Origin: Nannocystis sp. RBIL2
GTDB taxonomy: Bacteria; Myxococcota_A; Polyangia; Nannocystales; Nannocystaceae
Reading direction: 5' to 3'
NCBI RefSeq assembly: GCF_026626745.1
Contig: NZ_JAPNJW010000002.1
Coordinates: 806,001-870,000, forward strand
DNA length: 64,000 bases
Below are positions 1 to 9,643 of this stretch, in pieces; the first letter of the stretch is position 1, and every line of letters starts with the position of its first letter. Below the pieces are notes generated by a model. That model ran no database searches. It had not been told where the DNA came from and saw only the letters and a list, made by a program, of their open reading frames with translations. Made by a program: the position numbers and the translations under genes.

Positions 1-1
1 G

Positions 2-250
2 CGCAACGCGCTGCAGGCCGAGTCCGCCCGCGAGGAGTTCGAGGGCCAGCTCAAGATCCTCGACCAGCGCCTCCAGGGCCGCGAGTACCTGGTCGGCGAC
101 CACTTCACCCTCGTCGACGCCGCCAACGCCGCCGCGCTCGCCTGGGCCCTGTCGTTCATCAAGGTCGACACCGGCCGCTTCCCCGACCTCACCGCCTGGA
201 TCGACCGCAGCACCCGCCGGCCCGCCAACCTGGCCACCCACGGCGCCTAG
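2..250 (+). CDS. Glutathione S-transferase-like protein, C-terminal part
   Basis: Only the last 82 codons lie in the window; the gene begins upstream. The visible part reads as the all-helical C-terminal domain of a GST-fold protein: a hydrophobic helix, then the motif LVGDHFTLVDA, which matches the GST N-capping box (S/T-x-x-D) that starts the core helix alpha 6, then an aromatic-rich helix ending in a PDLTAWIDR segment typical of the domain end. The N-terminal thioredoxin-like glutathione-binding domain is not visible, so substrate and catalytic residue are unknown. A strong inverted repeat follows 10 bp after the stop. Family assignment is moderately sure; a specific enzyme activity is not claimed. 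Confidence 0.6.
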   Translation, partial: RNALQAESAREEFEGQLKILDQRLQGREYLVGDHFTLVDAANAAALAWALSFIKVDTGRFPDLTAWIDRSTRRPANLATHGA

Positions 251-259
251 CGCTTCCGC

Positions 260-329
260 CATGTCCGAACGGACAGGTCTTTAAACACCTGCCCGTTCGG
301 GCATGTCCCTCAGGACCTGTCCCGCATGC
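260..329. repeat. 14-nt-period palindromic array, 5 units
   Basis: Blocks CATG, CAGG, CCTG, CATG and CCTG start at 260, 274, 288, 302 and 316, exactly 14 nt apart, each followed by a 10-nt spacer. Units one and two are also the inverted copy of units three and four: a 19-nt arm at 260-278 pairs with 286-304 around a short TTAAA-containing loop, the two differences being G-U compatible in RNA. It sits between the GST-like stop and the start of the next gene, whose ATG at 326 lies inside the last unit. It could also act as a terminator. Confidence 0.75.
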
Positions 330-1207
330 CCGACTTCCTCGCCCGCGTCCGCGCCCTCCCCCGCCTCGGCCTCGGCGTCAGCACCGAGTACGGCGCGCGG
401 CGGCAGGACGGCGCGCTCGATCCGCTCGAGCTGCGGCGGCGCCGGCCCGACTGCGCCGGCTTCCTCGAGGTCGGCGTCGAGGTCGTCAAGGGCCTCGACG
501 ACGACGCGCGGGCCTGGGCCGCGGCCGGCCTGCCGACCACCTACCACTTCCTCGACATCAACCTCGACGACCCCGACGACTTCGATCCGCCCTGGCTCGC
601 CGCCGTGCGCACCGTCGCCGCCGAGCTGCGGCCGGCGTGGCTGTGCGGCGACGCCGGCCTGTGGCACCTCGGCCGGCGCGACCGCGGGCACATGCTGCTG
701 CTGCCGCCGATCCTCGTCGAGGAGGCCGTCGCGCCGCTGGCCGACGGCCTCATCGCGCTGCGCGAGGCGACCGGCCTCGAGGTGCTGCCCGAGAACCCGC
801 CCGGCGCGGCGTTCGTCGGCGAGCTGCACCTGCTCGACTTCTTCGCCCGCGTCGCCGAGCGCGCCGACACCGGCCTGCTGCTCGACTGCGCCCACCTGGC
901 CATGTTCCAGCGCGCTCGCGGCCATGCCCCGCGCGCGGGCTTCGACGGCTTCCCGTGGGACCGCGTGGTCGAGCTGCACGTCGCCGGCGGGCGCGTCCAC
1001 GACACCGCCGGGCTCGCGTGGGTCGAGGACGATCACGGCACCGAGGTCCTGCCCGACACCTGGGAGATCGCCGCCGAGGCGGTCCGGCGGGCGATCAACC
1101 TGCGGGCGATCGTCGTCGAGTGCGAGCGCAACCCGATCGACGCGGTGCTGCCGCTGTTCGACCGCGTCGCCGCGCTGTGGCAGGCGCGCGATCCGGAGGC
1201 CGCGTGA
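326..1207 (+). CDS. DUF692 family multinuclear non-heme iron protein (MNIO)
   Basis: 293 residues, a TIM-barrel-type DUF692 protein. Known family members (MbnB, TglH, BufB/HvfB types) use two or three iron ions to modify cysteines or other residues in ribosomally made peptides. Putative metal ligands visible in order: H of TYHFLDINLDD, E of VLPENPP, D and H of LLLDCAHLAMF, H of VVELHVAGG, D and H of VEDDHGTEV, and E of VVECERNP. The N-terminal histidine motif usually seen after the first strand is replaced by GVSTEYGARR. It overlaps the next gene by 4 bp (GTGA), so the two are surely coupled. No precursor peptide gene is visible beside it, so the substrate is unknown. Confidence 0.8.
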   Translation: MPDFLARVRALPRLGLGVSTEYGARRQDGALDPLELRRRRPDCAGFLEVGVEVVKGLDDDARAWAAAGLPTTYHFLDINLDDPDDFDPPWLAAVRTVAAELRPAWLCGDAGLWHLGRRDRGHMLLLPPILVEEAVAPLADGLIALREATGLEVLPENPPGAAFVGELHLLDFFARVAERADTGLLLDCAHLAMFQRARGHAPRAGFDGFPWDRVVELHVAGGRVHDTAGLAWVEDDHGTEVLPDTWEIAAEAVRRAINLRAIVVECERNPIDAVLPLFDRVAALWQARDPEAA

Positions 1208-1968
1208 GCCGCCTCGACCCGCGGCGCGTCCAGGCCGCGTTGGTCTGCATGCACCTCGATCCCGCCTACGCCGCCGCAGTGCGCGGCCCGGGGCCGCTGC
1301 CCGAGCTGGCCGAGCGCGAGCGCGAGCTGCTGCGCGCCGTCGATCCGCGGGCCCTCGCAGTCGACCCGTACCGCCGCGCGCGGGCCGTGCACGCCCTGCT
1401 CGAAGAGTACCCGGCCGCCGCCGCCCTGCTCGGCGTGCCGGCGGTCGACGCTTTCTTCTCGACGGCGGCGTTCCGTACCTGCGCGTTCGAACATGGCTCG
1501 ATGGCCCTGTCCTTCGGGACATGGCTCGGCGACCAGGCCGGCGGCACGGGCCGGATCGAGGCCGCGATCGCCCGCGCTCGCCGCCCGCGCCCCGGCGCCG
1601 GCGAGGGCCTGGCGTGCAACCCGTGCGTCGCCCCGCTGTTGGTCCCGGTCGGCAGCCTGGCCTGCCTCGAGCGCGTCCGCGCCCGCCTCGGCCCCGACCC
1701 GGCCGCCGCCCTGGCGACCGCTCGCCCGTCGCGCGAGCGACCGCCGCGCGGGCCCGATCGCGAGCCGCTGCTGGTCGAGGCCGGCCCGGGCGGCGAGGTG
1801 TCCCTCGGGACAGCCAGCGAGCCGCTGGTCCGCCTGCTGCTGTTCGCCGGCGACGGCCGGCCGCACGCCGCGCTGGCCGCCGAGGCGGTGCGGCTCGGCG
1901 CCGAGACGCACGAGGCCGACGAGCTGCTGTCCGGCCTGGTCGCCGACGGCCTGCTCGTCGCGCGTTGA
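1204..1968 (+). CDS. HvfC/BufC-like putative partner of the MNIO enzyme
   Basis: 254 residues from a GTG start that overlaps the stop of the MNIO gene (GTGA). The N-terminal part resembles the DUF2063/HvfC-BufC domain: YRRARAVHALLEEYPAAAALLG followed by a short helical segment, which in the family binds the precursor and presents it to the MNIO enzyme. The C-terminal 65 residues look like a small winged-helix module (LVRLLLFAGDG, HEADELLSGLVADGLLV). Two copies of the 14-nt-period repeat lie inside the frame (residues about 91-106 and 198-203), encoding linker-like sequence. Assignment rests mostly on position and length; similarity is weak, so another role is possible. Confidence 0.55.
   Translation: MSRLDPRRVQAALVCMHLDPAYAAAVRGPGPLPELAERERELLRAVDPRALAVDPYRRARAVHALLEEYPAAAALLGVPAVDAFFSTAAFRTCAFEHGSMALSFGTWLGDQAGGTGRIEAAIARARRPRPGAGEGLACNPCVAPLLVPVGSLACLERVRARLGPDPAAALATARPSRERPPRGPDREPLLVEAGPGGEVSLGTASEPLVRLLLFAGDGRPHAALAAEAVRLGAETHEADELLSGLVADGLLVAR
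1478..1523. repeat. 14-nt-period palindromic array inside CDS, 4 units
   Basis: CCTG, CATG, CCTG and CATG begin at 1478, 1492, 1506 and 1520, again exactly 14 nt apart. Within the HvfC/BufC-like gene they are translated as a loop containing EHGSMALSFGT. A single further unit lies at 1797-1814 in the same gene (GGTG, TCCCTCGGGA, CAGC). Confidence 0.7.
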
Positions 1969-2051
1969 TTCGGCGAGCGTCGATCGACCACCGCTGCAAG
2001 CGACGAGCGACGCGCGCCTCGCGAGGCCGCGTCGCCCGGCTCACGCCGCCG

Positions 2052-3259
<1,208 letters not shown>

Positions 3260-3263
<4 letters not shown>

Positions 3264-4402
3264 TGCGCACCTCCGATCTTCTCGACCTCGATGCGCGACG
3301 GGTTGGCGTCGTTGGCCCACGGCTCGATCGCTATCGTCACCCCGCGCAGGCGCTCGCCGAGCCGCTCCATCACGCGCTCGACCGGCTGCGAGCGGAACGC
3401 GTCGATCTCGGCCTTGCGCGCGCGGTAGACCGCGTCGAGCTGACCGCGGAGCTCGGCCGCCTGCTGCTTGGCGGCGCTGAGCGCCGCCTGGCCCTCGGCG
3501 ACCTTCGAGATCTTGTAGGTGTCGGCCTCGCGGGTCGCGTCGGCCTGGGCCGCGATCGCGGTCGCCAGCGCCGACTCGAGATCGGTCCGCTTCTCCTGGA
3601 TCAGGCGGTTCTGGTCGCGGTTGACCTCGGCCAGCCGACGCTCGCGGCTGGTCTCCGCCGCCGCCAGGTTGGACTTGATGACCTCGAGCTGGTTGCCGAG
3701 CTTGTTGCGCTCCTCGATCAGCTTCTCGTACTCGTCGTTGAACTGCGGCCGCGGCGTCACGATTTGGGTCACGATCACCCCGTGGACGCCGAGCAGCTCG
3801 TTGAGCCGGCTCTTCGCGCGCTCGGTCGCCTCGCCGAACTTGGTCGGGTTCGACACCGAGATCGTCGACTCGCGGCCGAACTCGTCGCGCAGGATGGCCC
3901 GCACGTACGGCCGCATCCACTTGAGGTAGCCGCGATCCTCTCCGCCGTCGCGGATGACCGTCTGCGCCTCGTCACCGGCCATCTGGAAGATGATCGTCGT
4001 GTCCGAGAAGTGGAAGTTCGAGCCGTCGCTGGCGCGCACCGTCAGCTCGCTGACCTCGAGGTCGTCGACGTTCTTCGACCCGTGCATCGAGAACGTCTGC
4101 GGGCTCGCGTCGAGCACGTAGACCGAGTGGATCCCGAACGGCAGCCGCGTGATCCAGCCCGGCTGCGTCACGGTCACCAGCCCGCCGGTGATGTTGTTGA
4201 TCCGCACCGCCACCTGGCCGGGCTCGATCGCCGTGAACGAGGTCGTCATCAGGACGAGCCCGGCGATCAGCGCCCCGCCGATCCACACCCAGTCGAACCA
4301 GCTCGAACCTCCGCCGCCGCCGGTCACCGATTTGAGCTTCCCCTGGAGGTCTCCCAGGATCTGGCCGCCGCTGGGTCGGCCTGAATTCCGCTGTTGCGCC
4401 AT
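3260..4402 (-). CDS. SPFH/band 7 membrane protein (first of a pair)
   Basis: 380 residues from the ATG at 4402, chosen because a TACGAT box lies 6 nt upstream (leaderless pattern) and because an upstream GTG at 4417 would overlap that box. A glycine-rich N-terminus precedes a membrane helix at about residues 35-55, then a band-7 domain ([15 protein letters not shown] onward) and a coiled coil rich in A, E, R and Q (about 235-330). The C-terminus contains a second small beta segment (GVTIAIEPW). Organised like HflK: anchor, SPFH, coiled coil. Probable partner is the downstream SPFH protein. Function beyond membrane scaffolding is not shown. Confidence 0.78.
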
Positions 4403-4408
4403 GCCCGC

Positions 4409-4414
4409 ATCGTA
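4409..4414 (-). promoter_or_regulatory. Putative -10 box (TACGAT) of leaderless SPFH operon
   Basis: TACGAT on the minus strand ends 6 nt before the ATG at 4402, placing the expected transcript start at or next to the start codon. One of about ten such arrangements in the window. Confidence 0.4.
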
Positions 4415-4446
4415 CACCAGGCCTCACGAGGCCCTGGTGGGCGCGC

Positions 4447-5739
4447 TCAGCCAGAGCGCAGCGCGGGATCGTCGTCGACCGCCGATTCGGCGGCGGCGGC
4501 GACTGCGAGTTCGTTCGCTTGGCCGGGGGCGGCGATTGCGGAGTCGTCGTTCTCGCCCGTCGCATCGCTCGCCGGCGCTTCACCGCCCTCGCCTGCGCTC
4601 TCCGCCGTCTCCTCGCTCGCCTCGTCGCCCGGGGCGGGATCGCCCGGCCCGCGCGGCGCCAGCACGCCGACCCGCGGATCGACGAAGGATGCCAGCCAGC
4701 CCGCGATCTGATTGTCGCCGGACGCCAGCGCGCGCATCTGCACCACGCGCACGCCGTCGCTCGCCTTGATGTCGGCCGACAGCTCCTCCGCGCGGACGAA
4801 GCGGCGCGTCATCAGCACCTTCGCGGCCATGCGCACGCGCGGCGTCAGGCGATCGAGCTCGGCCTCGTCGTCCTCGCTCAGCGTCGACGCCACCAGCTCG
4901 CCGTCGATGCCGATCAGCGCCGCGGGCATCGGCCACTGCTTCATCAGGCCGACCAGCACGCGGCGCTGCTCGAGCAGTCGGCCCTGCATCTGCGACTCGA
5001 GCTCCTGCTGGCGGTCGAGCGCCGCGTTGAGCTGGCGCGCCACCTGCCCGAGCTCGTCCTGATAGAAGTCGCGCACGCGACGGCGGCGGTCGCCGCTAGC
5101 GATCGCCTCGGTCACGCTGCCGACCTCCGAGAGGCGCCCGAGCACGTCGCGCTGCAGGCTGCGCGACAGCGGTCCGAGCGACAGCAGCGCCACGGTCACC
5201 AGCACCCCGAGCAGCACCGCCGCCTCGATCGCCGACTGCGACGCCTCGATGTTCGCGTCGCCGAGCGCCGTCTTCTTCGCCTCGAGGTACTGGTTGACGT
5301 CGCGCTTCAGCTCCTCGAACACGCGGAACACCGACTCGTGGTAGGCCGCGTACGGCTCCTCCGGGATGCTGCGCAGCAGCTCGTCGCGCGCCTTGCGGTA
5401 GACCTCGTAGTTCTCCTGCAGGTTCTTCAGCATGGCGATGTCGTCGTCCGTCATCGCCGCGCTGCGGGCCTGCACCAGCGCCTTCTCGAAGTCCTCCTCG
5501 GCCGCCGTCATCTCGGTCGGCTCGCTGCGCTGCATCAGCCCGACCAGCGTCGCGCTGTCCTGGCGCTCGATCTGGTCGAGCATCGCCACCGCCGCGCTCA
5601 GGCTGACCAGGTTGTTCTGCACCACCACCTGGACGTTGCGGGCGACCCGTTGCGAGTTGAACGCGGCCGTGCCGACGCTGAGCAGCAGCAGCGCGATCAG
5701 GTAGCCGTAGCCGAGCAGGAGGCGGGTGCGGAGGGTCAT
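4447..5739 (-). CDS. Membrane receptor with HAMP domain and no recognised output domain
   Basis: 430 residues. Membrane helix at about 8-27, a four-helix-bundle-like extracytoplasmic region of about 140 residues (resembling KinB/MCP ligand bundles), a second membrane helix near 170-190 and a HAMP segment around 190-245 (LGRLSEVGSVTEAIASGD, DELGQVARQLNAALD). After it comes a coiled coil and a PAS-sized region with IGIDGELVAST, then about 80 acidic, alanine-rich residues. No histidine kinase, MA or GGDEF domain follows, so how a signal leaves the protein is unclear. It follows ktrA by 19 bp and precedes the SPFH pair, suggesting a membrane-stress or potassium context. Confidence 0.7.
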   Translation of the reverse strand: MTLRTRLLLGYGYLIALLLLSVGTAAFNSQRVARNVQVVVQNNLVSLSAAVAMLDQIERQDSATLVGLMQRSEPTEMTAAEEDFEKALVQARSAAMTDDDIAMLKNLQENYEVYRKARDELLRSIPEEPYAAYHESVFRVFEELKRDVNQYLEAKKTALGDANIEASQSAIEAAVLLGVLVTVALLSLGPLSRSLQRDVLGRLSEVGSVTEAIASGDRRRRVRDFYQDELGQVARQLNAALDRQQELESQMQGRLLEQRRVLVGLMKQWPMPAALIGIDGELVASTLSEDDEAELDRLTPRVRMAAKVLMTRRFVRAEELSADIKASDGVRVVQMRALASGDNQIAGWLASFVDPRVGVLAPRGPGDPAPGDEASEETAESAGEGGEAPASDATGENDDSAIAAPGQANELAVAAAAESAVDDDPALRSG

Positions 5740-5758
5740 GGCGGGCGGGCTCCGGGGT

Positions 5759-6415
5759 CTACGCCAGGCTGGCCACGCGGCGGACCGACGCCGGTTGGCC
5801 GACGATGAGAAGACGATCGCCGCGCGCCAGCCGCTCGTCGCCGGCGACCTGCGGCAGCACCTGCCCGCCGCGGCGGATGGCGATCACCGACACCCCGTAG
5901 CGGCGCTTCATGTCGATCTCGTTCATCGACTTGCCGATGAATTGTTCGGGCGTGGCGACCTCGACCAGGTTGGTGTTCTCGTCGAGCGCGATCTGCTCGA
6001 GGATCGTCGGGTGGGCCAGGTTACGGGCCAGGCGCTGGCCCATCTGCAGCTCGGGGTTGATGACCTCGTGCGCGCCCACGGCCAGCAGCACGCGCGCGTG
6101 CAGCTCGTTGGCCGCGCGGCTGATGATGCGCGGGATCCCGCGCTGGCGCAGCAGCGACGTGGTGAGGATCGACGTCTCGCGGGCGCGGGCCCCCATCGCC
6201 ACCACCACGCACGACATGCGCTCGAGCCCCAGCTCGTTGAGGGCGCGCTCGTCGGTCGCGTCGGCGCAGGCGACCGCGTCCACCTCGGACTCGACCAGCT
6301 GAGCCCGCTCCTCGAGCTGGTCGATCGCCAGGACCGCCGCGCCCTCGCGCACCAGGCTCAGCGCGACCGCCCGTCCGAACTGCCCGAGGCCGATGACTGC
6401 GAATTCTCCGCTCAT
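5759..6415 (-). CDS. ktrA: KtrA/TrkA-type RCK regulator of potassium uptake
   Basis: 218 residues. An N-terminal Rossmann RCK domain starts with FAVIGLGQFGRAVA and carries an acidic residue at the end of the second strand (LAIDQLEE), the usual nucleotide ribose contact; a TrkA_C domain covers about 140-218 (SMNEIDMKRRYGVSVIAI, RLLIVGQ). Family members form an octameric ring that gates the KtrB channel in response to ATP/ADP or NAD(H). The gene lies 42 bp after ktrB, and one unit of the 14-nt repeat sits in that gap. Length is normal for the family (about 220). Confidence 0.92.
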   Translation of the reverse strand: MSGEFAVIGLGQFGRAVALSLVREGAAVLAIDQLEERAQLVESEVDAVACADATDERALNELGLERMSCVVVAMGARARETSILTTSLLRQRGIPRIISRAANELHARVLLAVGAHEVINPELQMGQRLARNLAHPTILEQIALDENTNLVEVATPEQFIGKSMNEIDMKRRYGVSVIAIRRGGQVLPQVAGDERLARGDRLLIVGQPASVRRVASLA

Positions 6416-6420
6416 GAGGA

Positions 6421-6438
6421 CATGTCCTTGAGTTCAGG
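6421..6438. repeat. 14-nt-period palindromic repeat, one unit
   Basis: CATG, TCCTTGAGTT, CAGG between ktrB and ktrA, directly upstream of the ktrA start. Confidence 0.6.
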
Positions 6439-6457
6439 TTGCGAGGAGGCCCGGCGC

Positions 6458-8527
6458 TCAGCCGACCATGATCTTGGCCTCGGGGAACTGGACGTGCGCG
6501 CCGCGCGGCGTACCGAGCGCGAGGGCGAGCGAGATCGGACCGACGCGGCCGATGAACATCGTCACGATGATGAGCCACTTGCCCAGCGCGTTCAATTCCG
6601 CGGTGGCCCCGATCGACAGGCCGACGGTCGCCAGGGCGCTGACCGTCTCGAACAGTGCCCGCTCGAACGGCATGTCGTGGCTGACGAGCAGCGCGAAGGT
6701 GATGACCACCGCGACCATCGTCGCCAGGGTCATGATGGTCCCGGCGCGGTAGACGATGTCGTGCGGGATCGTCCGCCGGAACAGCTGGGCCCGCGCCTGG
6801 TTGCGGATCAGCGCCGGGATCGCCGCCAGCACCACCGCCAGGGTGGTCGTCTTGATCCCGCCGCCCGTGCTGCCCGGCGAGGCGCCGATGAACATCCACA
6901 CGATCATCATCAGGATCGTCGAGCGCTCGAGCGCCGAGAAGTCGACGCTGTTGAAGCCCGCCGTCCGCAGCGTGACGCTCTGGAACACCGAGTTGATGAT
7001 CTTGTCGGCGAGCGACAGCCCGTGCAGCGACGCGTCCCACTCGGCGATCGCGAACAGGATCGTCCCACCGATCACCAGGCTCAGCGACATCCACAGGACC
7101 ACCCGCGCCTGCAACGGCAGCCGTCGCTCGGATCCGCGCGCGCGCAGCCACAGCGCCAGAAGCACCGGAAAGCCGAGCCCGCCGAGCGTGATCAGCGAGC
7201 CGTGCACCGCCTGGATCGGGCCGTCGGTCTGGAACTGGATCAGGTTGTCGCTCCACAGCGCGAAGCCGGCGTTGCAGAACGCCGACACCGCGTGGAACGT
7301 GCCGCGCCACAGCGCCGACCCCAGCTCGAAGCCGTAGCCGTGGTGGAACAGCAGCGCCAGCGCCAGCGCGCCGACGGCCTCGATGAGCAGCGTCGACACG
7401 ACGATGAAGCGCGTGAGCGTGTACGCCGAGCCCGGGCTGGTCAGGTCGAGCACCTCCTCGAGCGCCTGCTCCCCGCGCAGCGCCAGGCGCCCGCCGAGCA
7501 GCACCGCCGCGAACGTCGACAGCACCATGATCCCGAGGCCGCCGAGCTGGATCAGCAGCAGGATCACGACCTGGCCGAAGTGGGAGAACGCGACCGGCGT
7601 GTCGAGCACGATCAGCCCCGTCACGCAGGTCGCGCTCATCGCCGTGAACAGGGCGTCGATGAACGCGATCGATCGCTCCGTGGCCGAGGCCGCCGGGAAC
7701 GTCAGCACCAGCGCGCCCGAGAAGGCGATCAGGCCGAACGTCGACAGGATGAGCAGCGCCGGCCGGGCGTAGAAGCTCTGCAGCAGATCGGCGAACACCG
7801 GCCCGCGGGCGACGATCACCAGCAGCACCACCGCTTGCAGCGCCCACAGCAGACCGAGCGCGGCGCCCGGGCTGGTGATGGCCGTGGCCACGAACAGCAC
7901 CAACATCGCCGCGAGCACGACGACGTTGTGTCGTCGCTGCCGCAGCAGCTCGAGCACGTAGGGCGAGACCAGCGCGAGGGTCGTGAGAGCGAACACCACG
8001 CCGATCAGATCGGGGATGAACTCGTGCTCGACCTCGAAGCCGAACAGCGCCAGCCCGGCCAGCAGCGACACCAGCAGCAGGTGCTGGGCCGCGGCCCCGT
8101 AGCGCTGCAGCCACGCGAACGAGGCCCCGCGATCGCCGACCCGCCGCGCCCGCGCGCCGGTGCTGCTGATCGCGAACAGGCTGTCGCCGATCAGCGCCAG
8201 GTTCCAGACGATGAGGAACCCGGCGATCTGGACGTCCGACGCGAGCGCCGGCACGAACATGCCGACGTTGACCGAGAGCAGCAGCGGCACGAGCACGAAC
8301 GCCCAGCGGCGACCGCCGAGCAGGCCCGCGATCACCACCAGCGTGGTGAGCCCGACGGCGAGGGCGTACAGGTTGCCGAGGCTGAGCAGCTGATCGACGG
8401 GCCCGAGGAAGCTGGTGCGGTGCAGGTCCGCCACGATCCGCACGCCCAGCACGCTGAGCAGACTCGCGCCTGCGACGCGGGCCGCCTGCAAGCGGCGAGA
8501 CGGACGGGGGACGGGAGCGGCGCTCAT
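6458..8527 (-). CDS. ktrB: KtrB/TrkH potassium transporter with long N-terminal membrane extension
   Basis: 689 residues, against about 450 for ordinary KtrB. The four selectivity-filter loops are all present: SATCVTGL (about 298-305), AFCNAGF (416-422), TLRTAGFN (519-526) and ALATVGLS (631-638), each with the conserved glycine. The charged MPM kink region after the third repeat reads GASPGSTGGGIKT. The first 250 residues hold about six or seven extra hydrophobic helices in front of the core and match nothing I recognise in short KtrB proteins, although some bacterial TrkH-like proteins do carry such extensions. Forms an operon with ktrA. The ATG at 8527 is followed by an RR-rich cytoplasmic tail. 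Confidence 0.9.
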   Translation of the reverse strand: MSAAPVPRPSRRLQAARVAGASLLSVLGVRIVADLHRTSFLGPVDQLLSLGNLYALAVGLTTLVVIAGLLGGRRWAFVLVPLLLSVNVGMFVPALASDVQIAGFLIVWNLALIGDSLFAISSTGARARRVGDRGASFAWLQRYGAAAQHLLLVSLLAGLALFGFEVEHEFIPDLIGVVFALTTLALVSPYVLELLRQRRHNVVVLAAMLVLFVATAITSPGAALGLLWALQAVVLLVIVARGPVFADLLQSFYARPALLILSTFGLIAFSGALVLTFPAASATERSIAFIDALFTAMSATCVTGLIVLDTPVAFSHFGQVVILLLIQLGGLGIMVLSTFAAVLLGGRLALRGEQALEEVLDLTSPGSAYTLTRFIVVSTLLIEAVGALALALLFHHGYGFELGSALWRGTFHAVSAFCNAGFALWSDNLIQFQTDGPIQAVHGSLITLGGLGFPVLLALWLRARGSERRLPLQARVVLWMSLSLVIGGTILFAIAEWDASLHGLSLADKIINSVFQSVTLRTAGFNSVDFSALERSTILMMIVWMFIGASPGSTGGGIKTTTLAVVLAAIPALIRNQARAQLFRRTIPHDIVYRAGTIMTLATMVAVVITFALLVSHDMPFERALFETVSALATVGLSIGATAELNALGKWLIIVTMFIGRVGPISLALALGTPRGAHVQFPEAKIMVG

Positions 8528-8617
8528 GGCGACGGGCCGACGAGGCTCGGCCTGCCTTTACCACCCACCTACCCCGCGGTCCAGGCGCCCCCGGCTGGAA
8601 TGTCCCGCCGCGATCTT

Positions 8618-8623
8618 TATACT
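8618..8623 (+). promoter_or_regulatory. Putative -10 box (TATACT) of leaderless phosphoesterase gene
   Basis: TATACT ends 9 nt before a GTG at 8633. This decides the start: the alternative ATG at 8600 lies upstream of the box and has no ribosome site. Confidence 0.4.
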
Positions 8624-8632
8624 CCTTTACAC

Positions 8633-9643
8633 GTGCCCGCTTCGCCCAAGCCCGCCGGCGCCGGACTGGCCGCCGCCCTCGCGCGATCGCGGATGCTGAA
8701 CCCGCTGGCCTGGTTCGACACCAGCGCGCAGATCGAGGTGCGCCGGTTCGCCGGCCCGGCTTCGTTCGTGGAACAGCTCGCCACCCCGCTCCGCGTCGCC
8801 CACGTCACCGACATCCACGTCGGCCGGATCACGCCGATGAAGGTCCAGCGGACCGCGGTCGACCTCGTCAACGCCGAGCGCCCCGACCTCGTGTGCATCA
8901 CCGGCGACTTCGTGTGCCACAGCCAGGCGTTCCTCGACCAACTCGAGGAGCTCATCCGCCGCTACGAGGCCCCGGTGATGGCGGTGCTCGGCAACCACGA
9001 TCACTGGTCCGGCGCCCCCGAGGTGCGCGCGGCCCTGCGACGCGCCGGCGCCGAGGTCCTCGACAACGTCCACACCACCATCACCCTGCGCGGCCAGGCG
9101 CTCCAGGTCGTCGGCCTCGACGACGCCTACACCGGCAACGCCGACGTCGAACGCGCGACGCGGGGCCTGCGCCACGACCTCCCGACCCTCGGCCTGTCGC
9201 ACATCGCCGAGGAGGCCGATCATCTTTGGACCGCCGGCGTGCAGCTCGTGCTGTCCGGCCACACCCACGCCGGCCAGGTCACCCTCGCCCGCCTCAACGA
9301 GCTCGCGCTCGGCCGCCTCATCGGCCACAAGTACGTCCACGGCCTGTACGGCTCGCGCGTCGACGTGCGCCCGCGCGGGGCCGTGTACGTCGGCGCGGGC
9401 ATCGGCGCGGCCGTGATCCCGCTCCGCGTCGGCGAACGAGCCCGCCGCGAGGTCACGATCTTCGAGCTCGGCGCAGCGCCCGGGAGCTTCGAAGAGCACC
9501 ACGTCGACCAGCCGGCGCTGCCCGGCCGCCCGCCCACCGAGAAGCAACGCAACAAGCGGATCCAGCAGGTCGAGGCCAAGCGCGAGCGACGCGAGCGCAA
9601 GGCCGCCCGCACCCGCCCGCGGAGCGACGACGATGACCGCTGA
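8633..9643 (+). CDS. Calcineurin-like metallophosphoesterase
   Basis: 336 residues with the GTG start (347 if the in-frame ATG at 8600 is used). All metal-binding motifs of the YkuE/YaeI-type phosphoesterase family are present in order: HVTDIHVGR, CITGDFV, LGNHDHW and LSGHTHAGQV. Such enzymes hydrolyse phosphodiesters, some of them UDP-diacylglucosamine or cyclic nucleotides; the substrate here is unknown. There is no clear signal peptide, but an N-terminal region with MLNPLAWFDTSAQIEV may be membrane-peripheral. The C-terminal 40 residues are very basic (RNKRIQQVEAKRERRERK). The gene overlaps the following amidase gene by 11 bp, so the two are co-transcribed. Confidence 0.85.
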   Translation: MPASPKPAGAGLAAALARSRMLNPLAWFDTSAQIEVRRFAGPASFVEQLATPLRVAHVTDIHVGRITPMKVQRTAVDLVNAERPDLVCITGDFVCHSQAFLDQLEELIRRYEAPVMAVLGNHDHWSGAPEVRAALRRAGAEVLDNVHTTITLRGQALQVVGLDDAYTGNADVERATRGLRHDLPTLGLSHIAEEADHLWTAGVQLVLSGHTHAGQVTLARLNELALGRLIGHKYVHGLYGSRVDVRPRGAVYVGAGIGAAVIPLRVGERARREVTIFELGAAPGSFEEHHVDQPALPGRPPTEKQRNKRIQQVEAKRERRERKAARTRPRSDDDDR

